Below are positions 5,753 to 13,379 of a stretch of 18,258 nucleotides of DNA, piece after piece. The stretch spans positions 27,249 to 45,506 of the forward strand of contig DHKA01000005.1 in NCBI GenBank assembly GCA_002404605.1, in the 5' to 3' direction. Under the pieces are notes generated by a model. The model was not told the DNA's origin and searched no databases. It saw only the letters and a program-made list of their open reading frames with translations. A program made the translations under genes and the position numbers. Numbering within the stretch: the first letter of the stretch is position 1; each line of letters begins with the position of its first letter. This DNA comes from Clostridiales bacterium UBA4706. GTDB taxonomy: Bacteria; Bacillota; Clostridia; Oscillospirales; Oscillospiraceae.

Positions 5753-8700
5753 TTATTTTTCACTCAGCTCGAGATCGGCCTCGTCCACGTGGTAGAGCTC
5801 CTTTTTGGAGAGCGCGTCGTACATGACGGGCACGACATAGAGCGTCATAAGCGTGGCGTACAGCAGTCCGCCGATGCACGTTACGGCGAGCGGCTGGATG
5901 AGCGACGTCGCCTCGCTCTGGCCGAGCGCCATGACGATGAGACCGAGGATGGTCGTGATGCTCGTCATCAGGATCGGGCGCAGACGGGTGACGGCGGCGT
6001 CCGCGATCGCGTCGCGCCGGTCCATGCCGCCGATGCGAAGCTGGTTGATGTAATCCACGAGCACGATGCCGTTATTCACGATGATGCCGACGAGCATGAT
6101 CATGCCGAGCATGGAGAGCAGGTTGATCTCCAGCCCCGCGATGAGCAGCGCGAGGAAGCCGCCGGTGAACGCGAGCGGGATCGTGAACATGACGATGAAC
6201 GGCGATTTGAGATCCTGGAACTGCGCGACCATTACGAGATATACGAGCAGGATACCGATCGCGAGCATGATGACCAGTTGTTTCAGCGCTTCCACAATGG
6301 ATTCGCGTTCGCCGGTGAAGCCGACGGTCGTGCCGTCCGAGGGCGTGAACGAAGCGAGCGCTTCCTCGGCGGCGTCCGTCACGAGCGTGACGTTGTATCC
6401 GTCGGCGATGTCGGCGGTCACGTCGATGTACCGGCGCTGGTTGAGACGGTGGATGCTCGAAAGGCTCTCGGTCTCCTCGAGCGTGGCAATGTCCTTGAGC
6501 GCGACGGAGTGGACCGTGCCGTCCTTTGCTGTCACATCAAACGTGAGAGAGCGGACGTATTCGGGCGTGATCTTGTCCTTCCCGGCAGTCTGGACGCTGA
6601 CGGCGTAGGTGTCGCCGCCGTCTGAAAGCTCGATGAGATCGGCCGAGCCGGTGAGCGCCGACGCCACCTGCATATACACCTGCGCCACGGTGAGCTGTTC
6701 CCTCGCCGCCTTTTCCTTGTCCACGGTGAAGTGCAGCTCGGCGGTGGGTTCCTCTTCCCCGGCGGCGACGTTCTCCGTTCCTTCAACGCCGCGCAGCACA
6801 TCGGCCACGGCGTCGGCGGTCTCACGCAGATCGTCGAGATCGTTGGAGTATACGCGCACCGTGATACCGCTGCTCGTGAGCATCTGCGTCATCGAGGACA
6901 TGAGCGAGTTCGCGTCCGCGTTCACGTCGGCGTCCATGTCGGCGCATTTCTCGTTGATCTCTTTGGCGACGCGGCTCGCCTTATATCCCTTTTCGAGCAG
7001 GACATAGAACGAAACGTCGCCGTCGGAGGCCATGAACGAAAGGCTCGACCCGGCGCTGTCGCCGATGGTGCCGCCGACGGTCTCAACGCCCGGCACGGTG
7101 AGCATCCGCGCCGCCGCCTCGTCCGCCGCGGCGGTCGTTTCGGCAAAGGAGCTGCCCTCCGGCATCGTGAGCGTTACCATCATCTGCTCCATCTCCATAT
7201 CGGGGAGGAACGTGAAGCCCTTCGTGAGCACCGCGGCGCAGCTCGCCGCGAGCAGCGCCACGGCGGTGAGCAGCGTGACGGCCTTGTGATTCACCGCCCA
7301 GAGGACGGACTTTTTGTATTTCGGCATGAAGCGCGTGAACGCCGTCTCGCTCTGGGGCTTCGCGTGCGCGAGCAGCTTGCTTGCGAGCGCCGGGACGAGC
7401 GTGAGCGCCACGATGAGACTGGCGATCAGCGCATAGCTGAGCGTGAGCACCATGTCGGTGAAGAGCTCGCGCGTAAGGCCCTCTACGAACGCGATCGGGA
7501 CAAAAACGCAGATCGTCGTGAGCGTGGAGGCCGCGATCGCGCCGCCGACCTGCCGTGCGCCGGATACGGCGGACTTGACTGACGATTCGCCGAGCGCGCG
7601 CAGGCGGTACGTATTTTCGATAACGACGACGGAATTGTCCACCAGCATGCCGACCGATATCGAAAGACCGGAGAGCGACATGATGTTGATGGAAACGCCG
7701 GTGAAGTACATGAGGGAGAGCGCGAATAGCAGGCTGATCGGGATCGAGCAGAGCGTGATGACCGTGGGCCGCCAGTCGCGCAGGAAGAGGAAGAGGATGA
7801 CGACCGAGAAGAGCGCGCCCCAGAGAAGGCTCGAAAGGATCGAGTCGCGCAGAAGGTAAATATAGTCGCCCTGATCCATGAGCGCGGTGAACGTCAGCCC
7901 CGGATACTGCGCGCTGAGCTCTTCAAAGGCGGCGTTGATGTTGTCGGACACCTTTGCTGTCGCATAGTTCGACTGTTTGGAGAACATGAGGATGAGACCG
8001 TTGTTGCCGTTGAGCGAGGCATAGATCTCCCCTTCATTATCGGCGCGGACAACGTCCGCCACATCGCACACGCGGATGGGGTCGAGCCCCTCGATACCGA
8101 GATCGAGCAGCACGAGATTTTCGAGATCTTCGCCGTCCGCGATGGCATCGCCGACGGTGACGATGATGCCGTTGCCGTTCTCGTCGTACACATACCCTGC
8201 GGGCATATCGAGATTCTGAGCGGAAATGAGACTGCTCACCGTTTCAAGCGTCATAACGTTGTGAAGATCCGCTGCATCAAGCGCAGAAGCAAGCTGATCC
8301 TCGAGCGTCTGTGCCGCGGCGTCGAGCTGCGCCTGCGCGCTCGTGAGCGCGGTCTGCGCCGCGGCGAGCTGACCGCCCGCAAGCGAGATCTGCGTCACGC
8401 CGCCCATAAGCTCGCCCGGCAGCTCTTCGAGCTGCTTCTGCAGGTTTTCGAGCGATTCCATCTGCTTTTTGGAGTCCGCCTCGAGCTGGGCGTAGTTCTC
8501 CTCTGCCTCGGCGATCTGCGTGCGCAGCTCCTCGACCTGCACGCGCGCCGTTTCTACCGCGACGGCCTGCGCTGCGCGGGCGGTGCGCTGCGCGGAGAGA
8601 TTCACGTCGTTCAAATTGTTCATCGTGCGGACGCTGCCGAGATCGGTGCAGCCCTTGGCGCTGAGCGCGGCGATCGTGTCCGCGTCCAGCCCGGCGTCCT

Positions 8701-9685
8701 CGAGCGTCGTGGAGGCGTCCATGGAGTCGTAGGGCTCGCCGAGCGCCTTGGAATAAAGCTCGCTGTCCGCTTCGAGTGAGGCGATGCGCGCGTCCGTTTC
8801 GGCAAGCTGCGCCTCGGCTGCGGCGAGAGCGGTCTCCGCCTGTGCGAGCTGCTCCTTTAAAAGATCGATGGCGGCGCGCGCCGCGGCGAGCTTTGCCGCG
8901 CTCTCCCCGGCGGCGGTGACCGTGTCGGCGAGATCGGATTCGCCCTGCTTGATGGAATCGGTGATGCTGCTGGAAGCGCCGAGCAGCCGGTTCGTCCCGG
9001 CCTCGACCGCACCGCGGTTTTCGTCGATCTCTTTTTGCGCGTCCTCGAGCTGCTGTCTGGCGTCCTCCATGGCGGCGTTGATCGCGTCGGCGATCTTCTC
9101 GTTCATTTTGTCGAGCTTCTTCTCGTTGATCTCGACGGTCATCGTCCGCTCGATCATGCCGCCGGTCGTGATGCTCGCTACACCCGTCGTGCCCTCCAGC
9201 GAGGGGATCACGGTGTCCTTGGCGAAGCGCGAGAGCTCATAGCGGTCCATTTCGGACGAATCGACTGCCGCGACCATCACGGGTATCATGTTCGGGTTGA
9301 TGCGGATGATGCTCGGCGTGCCGATCGTGTCGTCCCAGTTGCCGGTGAGCATCTGCGTTTTCTGAAGAATATCCACCACGGCGCTGTCCATGTTCGTGTC
9401 CTGCTCAAATTCCAGCACGAGCATCGAGTAGTTCTCCGCCGAGGTGGAGGTCACGGTCTTGATATCGTTGAGCGTCGCCATGCTCTGCTCCATCGGTTTT
9501 GTGACGACTGCTTCGACCTCCTCGGGCGCCGCGCCCGGATACGTCGTCACTACGACGACGTAGGGGTAGTCCATGTTCGGCATCAGATCGGGCGTCATTT
9601 TGACGTACGACATCACGCCGAACACCAGAATGGCGGCCACCGCCACGAACACGGTAAACGGTTTTTTTACACTGAAAGATGTCAT
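5753..9685 (-). CDS. RND-family efflux transporter with a large coiled-coil insertion
   Basis: A 1310-residue inner-membrane RND permease of the AcrB/SwrC-like class; such proteins are drug or lipid exporters driven by protons. It begins at TM1 (about 11-27), followed by a porter domain. The first membrane block is about 615-770, with TM4 motif GMLVDNSVVVIEN (679-691). The second porter half is about 825-1130, and the last membrane block is 1133-1290, with GIIVNNGIVLVDY (1200-1212). Asp683 aligns with the proton-relay Asp407 of AcrB; Asn684 and Asn1204 replace AcrB Asp408 and Lys940. Typical members are about 1020-1065 residues. The excess lies at about 192-475, in the region matching the docking domain, and is mostly heptad-like Ala/Leu/Gln/Glu helix around a small segment at 320-365. 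AAAGGA precedes ATG 9685. No adaptor (HlyD-like) or TolC-like gene is in the window. Substrate unknown. Confidence 0.92.
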   Translation of the reverse strand: MTSFSVKKPFTVFVAVAAILVFGVMSYVKMTPDLMPNMDYPYVVVVTTYPGAAPEEVEAVVTKPMEQSMATLNDIKTVTSTSAENYSMLVLEFEQDTNMDSAVVDILQKTQMLTGNWDDTIGTPSIIRINPNMIPVMVAAVDSSEMDRYELSRFAKDTVIPSLEGTTGVASITTGGMIERTMTVEINEKKLDKMNEKIADAINAAMEDARQQLEDAQKEIDENRGAVEAGTNRLLGASSSITDSIKQGESDLADTVTAAGESAAKLAAARAAIDLLKEQLAQAETALAAAEAQLAETDARIASLEADSELYSKALGEPYDSMDASTTLEDAGLDADTIAALSAKGCTDLGSVRTMNNLNDVNLSAQRTARAAQAVAVETARVQVEELRTQIAEAEENYAQLEADSKKQMESLENLQKQLEELPGELMGGVTQISLAGGQLAAAQTALTSAQAQLDAAAQTLEDQLASALDAADLHNVMTLETVSSLISAQNLDMPAGYVYDENGNGIIVTVGDAIADGEDLENLVLLDLGIEGLDPIRVCDVADVVRADNEGEIYASLNGNNGLILMFSKQSNYATAKVSDNINAAFEELSAQYPGLTFTALMDQGDYIYLLRDSILSSLLWGALFSVVILFLFLRDWRPTVITLCSIPISLLFALSLMYFTGVSINIMSLSGLSISVGMLVDNSVVVIENTYRLRALGESSVKSAVSGARQVGGAIAASTLTTICVFVPIAFVEGLTRELFTDMVLTLSYALIASLIVALTLVPALASKLLAHAKPQSETAFTRFMPKYKKSVLWAVNHKAVTLLTAVALLAASCAAVLTKGFTFLPDMEMEQMMVTLTMPEGSSFAETTAAADEAAARMLTVPGVETVGGTIGDSAGSSLSFMASDGDVSFYVLLEKGYKASRVAKEINEKCADMDADVNADANSLMSSMTQMLTSSGITVRVYSNDLDDLRETADAVADVLRGVEGTENVAAGEEEPTAELHFTVDKEKAAREQLTVAQVYMQVASALTGSADLIELSDGGDTYAVSVQTAGKDKITPEYVRSLTFDVTAKDGTVHSVALKDIATLEETESLSSIHRLNQRRYIDVTADIADGYNVTLVTDAAEEALASFTPSDGTTVGFTGERESIVEALKQLVIMLAIGILLVYLVMVAQFQDLKSPFIVMFTIPLAFTGGFLALLIAGLEINLLSMLGMIMLVGIIVNNGIVLVDYINQLRIGGMDRRDAIADAAVTRLRPILMTSITTILGLIVMALGQSEATSLIQPLAVTCIGGLLYATLMTLYVVPVMYDALSKKELYHVDEADLELSEK

Positions 9686-9773
9686 GGAGCAGGATCCTTT
9701 CCGGATTGCAGGATTATTTTACTTATGATAGCACCCCGCCCCGGCGAATGCGTGAATTTTCATTGAATTTTTA

Positions 9774-9933
9774 GGCAGCACCGCACAATGTCGTCATCGG
9801 TGTCCGGCGGCGCTTTTGCGCTGAAAAGTCGTTGCTTCCCCTTGCAATACACAAAGTATTGCTGCGGGAAAGCGCCTATTTTCCGCTGCAAAATCCCTCG
9901 CCGTCCGCTCTCGCCGAATTATGCGATGCTGCC
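9774..9933. mobile_element. MITE-like 160-bp palindromic element
   Basis: The ends are 16-bp inverted repeats, GGCAGCACCGCACAAT (9774-9789) and the complement of GGCAGCATCGCATAAT (9918-9933), with 14 of 16 positions equal. The similarity continues inward: the whole left arm (9774-9850) aligns imperfectly with the complement of the right arm (9856-9933), meeting in GCAATAC/GTATTGC around ACAAA. A TA dinucleotide lies just outside each end (one base further out on the right), which would fit a TA target duplication. It has no coding capacity. A miniature inverted-repeat element is the likely reading; a structured RNA or BIME-like repeat is the alternative. Confidence 0.6.
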
Positions 9934-9938
9934 CTACG

Positions 9939-9975
9939 AAAAAATAAGACGCAGCTTAATCTTAGCTGCGTCTTA
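9939..9975 (-). terminator. Intrinsic terminator after the TRAP permease gene
   Basis: On the minus strand a perfect 11-bp stem (AAGACGCAGCT with its complement at 9946-9956 and 9964-9974, 7-base loop) is followed by ATTTTTTCG. It is the strongest terminator downstream of the TRAP-TAXI operon, and lies about 110 bp after the permease stop. Confidence 0.85.
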
Positions 9976-10030
9976 ACAGGGCCTTTATTTGCGGGCGGAA
10001 AACCTCTCCGTCAAAAAACTACGTTTTTGC

Positions 10031-10081
10031 CATCTCCCCTAATAGGGGGAGCTGGCAGCGGCGAAGCCGCTGACTGAGGGG
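10031..10081 (-). repeat. Dispersed two-hairpin intergenic repeat
   Basis: On the minus strand it reads CCCCTCAGTCAG, a hairpin CAGCGGC/GCCGCTG (loop TTC), CCAG, then a second hairpin CTCCCC/GGGGAG-like around TATTA. It starts 5 bp after the TRAP permease stop. The order (CCCTCAGTC, hairpin, CAGC, CCCC hairpin) matches the minus-strand reading of 4390-4441 and, in degenerate form, the plus-strand reading of 15896-15941. Confidence 0.7.
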
Positions 10082-10086
10082 TTCGC

Positions 10087-12012
10087 TCATGCTGCCCGGA
10101 GAGCCTTTTTCTCCTTGAGGACCTGCATGGCGATGATCGCGCCGACAACGACGATGCCGATCACGTCCGTCACCGTGCCGGGGTACACAAGGCACAGCCC
10201 GCCCGCGGCGGAGAGGATGCGCAGATACCAGGGGATGCTCCCGCGGTAGTAGCCCTCGAGCGCCATGCCGATGCCGAACATGCCGACGAGCGACGTGACG
10301 GCGATCGTGATGACCTCCACGACGGTCGTATCCACGAGCACCATCGCGGGGTTATAGGCAAGAATATACGGGATGATGAACGCCGCGATAGCGAGCTTTG
10401 TTGCGTTGAAGGCGGTCTTCATCGGGTTCGCGCCCGCGATCGCGGCGCCGGCGTAGGCCGCGAGCGCGACCGGCGGCGTGAGGTCGGCGACGATGCCGAA
10501 GTAGAACACGAAGAAGTGCGCCGCGACCGTCGGGATGCCCATCTGCACGAGAATGGGCGCGCAGGTCGTGGCCATGATGCAGTAGTTGGCGGTCGTCGGA
10601 ACGCCCATGCCAAGCACGATGCAGCAGAGCATCGTGAGGAAGAGCGCGAGGAGCTTCGCATTGCCGCTAACGCCGATGATCGCGTGCAGGATCTGGTTGG
10701 CAAGGCCGGTCATCGTGAGACAGCCTGCGACGATGCCCGCCACGCAGCACGCGACGCCGACCGAGATGCACCCCTGCGTTCCGGCGGCGAGCGCTTCAAA
10801 GAACCGGCGCGGCGTCATGCGCGTGTCCCTGGAGAACATGCTCACGACGATCGCGGCGACGGTAGCGACTGCGGCGGCGAACGCCATCGTCCGGCTGCCG
10901 GACGAGACGAGATACACAAGGATCACGAGCGGCAGCAGCAGGTACGTCTTTTTCAGAAGCGGCTTCACGGGGGGCAGCTCGCTGCGGGGGACGCCCTGAA
11001 GACCGCTCTTTTTCGCCTCAAGATGCACGCAGATGAAAATGCCGGTAAAATACAGCACCGCTGGGAGGATCGCCCGAACGACGATGTTCGAGTACGGCAG
11101 ACTTACGTAGTCCACCATGAGGAATGCCGCCGCGCCCATGATCGGGGGCATGATCTGCCCGCCGGTGGACGCCGCCGCTTCGACCGCGCCGGCAAATTCG
11201 CCCTTATACCCGGTCTTTTTCATCATCGGGATCGTTACGCTGCCGGTCGTTACGGTGTTGCCGACCGAGGAGCCGGACACCATGCCGCACAGTGCGCTCG
11301 AGATAACGGCGACCTTCGCCGGACCGCCCGCGGACGAACCGGCGAGGGAGTTTGCGAGCTTAATGAAGAACTCGGAAATGCCGGTGCGCTCGAGAAACGC
11401 GCCGAAGATGATGAATACCGCGATGTACTTGGAGCAGACGTTGATCGGCGTGGAGAGAATGCCCGTCTTTTTGTAGAAGAGCGAGCAGACGAGCGATTTG
11501 AACGCCCCCGCGCCGAGCCCGCGCTTGACGCCGTAATAGTAAAGCGCGTACACGATGAAGATGCCCGCCACGATCATGATGGGCACGCCGGTGCTGCGGC
11601 GGCAGAGCTCAAAGAGTGCGAGAATGCCGATCACGCCGAGCACGACCTCATACGTCTTGAGAGCCGGGAGCTGCTGCACGATGGTCTTGGCGTTGAAGCA
11701 GAAATAGAAGAACGAGACTGCGCCGAGCGCCATGATGACCCAGTCGTACCAGGGGACGAAGTTCACGCGGAATTCGTGCTTATGGCCGGGGAAAATGAGG
11801 AAGCCCGCGATCAGCAGCCCGCCGACGAACGATGTGAGCCGCACCTCGTCGAGCATCGTGCCGAACAGCGTTACATACACCTCGAAAACGGCAAACGCCG
11901 CGAGATACGCCTGCACAGCGATCTTCGGCTTGCCCTCCCAGGCGCGGGTATTCGATTCGCGGTCATACTTGCGCATGACGTCGTTGAGATTTTTTGCCGC
12001 ATCGTGAGACAT
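10087..12012 (-). CDS. TRAP transporter permease, 4TM/12TM fusion (TAXI type)
   Basis: A 641-residue integral membrane protein with about 16 hydrophobic segments. It is a fusion of the small DctQ-like and large DctM-like TRAP subunits, as is usual for systems with a TAXI binding protein. The conserved DctM region is plain at about 244-305 (MVSGSSVGNTVTTGSVTIPMM, then AAASTGGQIMPPIMGAAAFLM), and a related second-half block (CIVLGMGVPTTANYCIMA) begins near residue 465. It performs sodium- or proton-driven uptake of an organic anion delivered by the binding protein. GGGAGG lies before ATG 12012. The upstream neighbour on the same strand is the TAXI lipoprotein, 83 bp away with a hairpin between. 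TAXI systems elsewhere often handle glutamate or other carboxylates, but the substrate here is not predictable. Confidence 0.92.
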   Translation of the reverse strand: MSHDAAKNLNDVMRKYDRESNTRAWEGKPKIAVQAYLAAFAVFEVYVTLFGTMLDEVRLTSFVGGLLIAGFLIFPGHKHEFRVNFVPWYDWVIMALGAVSFFYFCFNAKTIVQQLPALKTYEVVLGVIGILALFELCRRSTGVPIMIVAGIFIVYALYYYGVKRGLGAGAFKSLVCSLFYKKTGILSTPINVCSKYIAVFIIFGAFLERTGISEFFIKLANSLAGSSAGGPAKVAVISSALCGMVSGSSVGNTVTTGSVTIPMMKKTGYKGEFAGAVEAAASTGGQIMPPIMGAAAFLMVDYVSLPYSNIVVRAILPAVLYFTGIFICVHLEAKKSGLQGVPRSELPPVKPLLKKTYLLLPLVILVYLVSSGSRTMAFAAAVATVAAIVVSMFSRDTRMTPRRFFEALAAGTQGCISVGVACCVAGIVAGCLTMTGLANQILHAIIGVSGNAKLLALFLTMLCCIVLGMGVPTTANYCIMATTCAPILVQMGIPTVAAHFFVFYFGIVADLTPPVALAAYAGAAIAGANPMKTAFNATKLAIAAFIIPYILAYNPAMVLVDTTVVEVITIAVTSLVGMFGIGMALEGYYRGSIPWYLRILSAAGGLCLVYPGTVTDVIGIVVVGAIIAMQVLKEKKALRAA

Positions 12013-12049
12013 GGGACTACCTCCCGGAAAGATTTATTGTATACGCAAT

Positions 12050-12070
12050 GGGAGGGGCAAAGCCCCTCCC
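12050..12070 (-). other. Hairpin between TAXI and TRAP permease genes
   Basis: A perfect 9-bp GC-rich stem (GGGAGGGGC and complement, loop of 3) in the 83-bp gap. No T-run follows on the minus strand. It could protect the 3' end of the binding-protein mRNA, or partly block read-through so that the binding protein is made in excess of the permease. Confidence 0.6.
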
Positions 12071-12095
12071 CTATGGTTTGAGACGGCCGGGAGGA

Positions 12096-13085
12096 TCAGC
12101 CGGCGGTCTCGACAGTGATGCCGTTTTCGGCGAAGTACTTCGCAGCGCCTGCGGCGAACGGAACGGCGATGCCCTCGGTGGCGAAGTTCAGGTCGATGCT
12201 GTTGCCTTTCTCGTGCAGGGCGACGATGTCGTCCTTGCTTTCCATGATGGTTTTGACGATGGTGTAAGCGGTGTCATCGTCAAGATCGGCGCGGCAGACA
12301 AGCGTAGCCTTCACGGTGATGGTGGCGCAGTCTTCGTCATACCCGGCGTAGGTACCGGCGGGCAGGACGAGCTTGGCGTACCACGGGCAGGCCGCGAGCA
12401 GTTTTTCCAAGTGCGCGTCGTCAAAGCCGATCATGTACACGGTCTTGGAAGCGGCGAGCTCGGTGACGGCCGGGGTCGGGGCGCCGGCGCAGAGGAACGC
12501 GGCGTCGATCTTGCCGTCCTTGAGGCTCTCGGTGCTGTCGCCGAAGGACTGGTACACGGGGGAAACGTCGTCGATGGTCATGTCGTAGGCCGCGAACACG
12601 TCGATGGCGTTGAAGTAAGTGCCGCTGCCGACATCGCCGACGCACACGCGCTTGCCGCGCAGGTCTTCCACGGTCTTGAGCGAGGGATCGGTCGTGACGA
12701 TCTGCACCGTTTCGGGATACAGGGCGCACAGAACGCGGAAGCAGTCGATCTTGCCGGAGTCGGCGAAGGAGTTCGTGCCGTTGTAGGCGTAGGTCATAAC
12801 GTCGGACTGGACGGTCGCAAGATCGTACATGCCGTCCTGCATGCTCACGAGGTTATCCTTGGAGCCGCCGGTCGCAACGACCGTGAGCTTGATGTTGGTC
12901 TTCTGCCCGATCACGGTGCCGAGAATGCCGGTGTAGCCGTAATAGGTGCCGCTCTCGCCGCCGGTGCCGACGTTCAGCGAAACGCTGCTCGCTGCCGGGG
13001 TGGTGGATTCGCCCGAGCTGCTGCCGCAGGCGCACAGCGCGAACACCATGCACAGCGCCAAAACCAGAGCCAGAACTTTTTTCAT
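12096..13085 (-). CDS. TAXI-family TRAP transporter solute-binding lipoprotein
   Basis: A 329-residue exported protein. The signal peptide MKKVLALVLALCMVFALCAC has a lipobox ending at Cys20, so the mature protein should be lipid-anchored on the outer face of the membrane. After a Ser/Thr-rich linker come typical TAXI blocks: LNVGTGGESGTYYGYTG, a segment VVATGGSKDNL, and the DLATVQSDVMTYAYNG region. These form the ligand pocket of the two-lobed receptor, which hands the solute to the adjacent TRAP permease. AAGGAGG is followed by two ATGs. The one at 13085 has the better spacing (8 bases), while 13091 would add Met-Lys only. The longer ATG at 13145 lacks a ribosome site. It is first gene of a two-gene operon with its own strong promoter. 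Confidence 0.92.
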   Translation of the reverse strand: MKKVLALVLALCMVFALCACGSSSGESTTPAASSVSLNVGTGGESGTYYGYTGILGTVIGQKTNIKLTVVATGGSKDNLVSMQDGMYDLATVQSDVMTYAYNGTNSFADSGKIDCFRVLCALYPETVQIVTTDPSLKTVEDLRGKRVCVGDVGSGTYFNAIDVFAAYDMTIDDVSPVYQSFGDSTESLKDGKIDAAFLCAGAPTPAVTELAASKTVYMIGFDDAHLEKLLAACPWYAKLVLPAGTYAGYDEDCATITVKATLVCRADLDDDTAYTIVKTIMESKDDIVALHEKGNSIDLNFATEGIAVPFAAGAAKYFAENGITVETAG

Positions 13086-13174
13086 TTTCATTTCCTCCTT
13101 GTCATTCTGACGGATGCCCTTTTCACAAAACCGCGAAATTTGCAAGCCGCAGGGATTTTCTTTCGTATAGACGC

Positions 13175-13203
13175 ATTATAAACGCTCAAAACGCCGTTTG
13201 CAA
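13175..13203 (-). promoter_or_regulatory. Promoter of the TAXI-TRAP operon
   Basis: TTGCAA (13198-13203) and TATAAT (13175-13180) on the minus strand, with a 17-bp spacer. The -10 is a perfect consensus and the arrangement is identical to those before rpsT and parA. It predicts a leader of about 80 bases. Additional TTGCAA copies lie at 13140-13145 and 13219-13224. Confidence 0.8.
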
Positions 13204-13284
13204 GACCAAATTTGAATTTTGCAAGAAATTATTATGCAAAAAATTTAGCAGAGTAAATTCGGAAACTGTGCAGAATAGCGAAAC

Positions 13285-13324
13285 GCCCCCGCGCCGGTCT
13301 GCGAAGGGATCGCGGCGCAGGGGC
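13285..13324 (-). terminator. GC-rich hairpin downstream of the lipid kinase gene
   Basis: A 12-bp stem, GCCCCTGCGCCG with CGGCGCGGGGGC (one G-T pair), and a 16-base loop, followed on the minus strand by GTTTCGC. It is probably part of the 3' end of the lipid kinase transcript, although the U-tract is short. Confidence 0.5.
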
Positions 13325-13333
13325 ATATATGGA

Positions 13334-13363
13334 AGATCGCCGCCGGACTTCCGGCGGCGATCT
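13334..13363 (-). terminator. Perfect 13-bp hairpin just after the lipid kinase gene
   Basis: AGATCGCCGCCGG pairs perfectly with its complement around a 4-base loop, 16 bp after the stop codon. There is no T-run on the minus strand; on the plus strand a T-rich TACTATATTTTG follows. With the hairpin at 13285-13324 it forms a double 3'-end structure. Confidence 0.55.
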
Positions 13364-13379
13364 ACTATATTTTGTGTTT

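Larger units (their letters stand above)
9686..10086. other. 401-bp gene-free region between the RND and TRAP genes
   Basis: This stretch holds, in order, the short RND upstream region (no convincing promoter found), a 160-bp palindromic MITE-like element, the TRAP terminator, and a two-hairpin dispersed repeat. Small open frames inside it (such as 9788-9976 +) cross these palindromes and resemble no known protein. Confidence 0.7.

Noticed and set aside
9788..9976. Small plus-strand open frame in the gap between RND and TRAP genes
   Set aside because: It runs through the palindromic element and the terminator, has no ribosome site and no recognisable protein features.
10516..12081. Long plus-strand open frame (521 codons) opposite the TRAP permease, and similar ones at 915-1895, 1582-2745 and 3230-4390
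   Set aside because: They are antisense to well-identified genes, rich in Arg, His and Asp from reversed GC-rich codons, lack ribosome sites and match no family.
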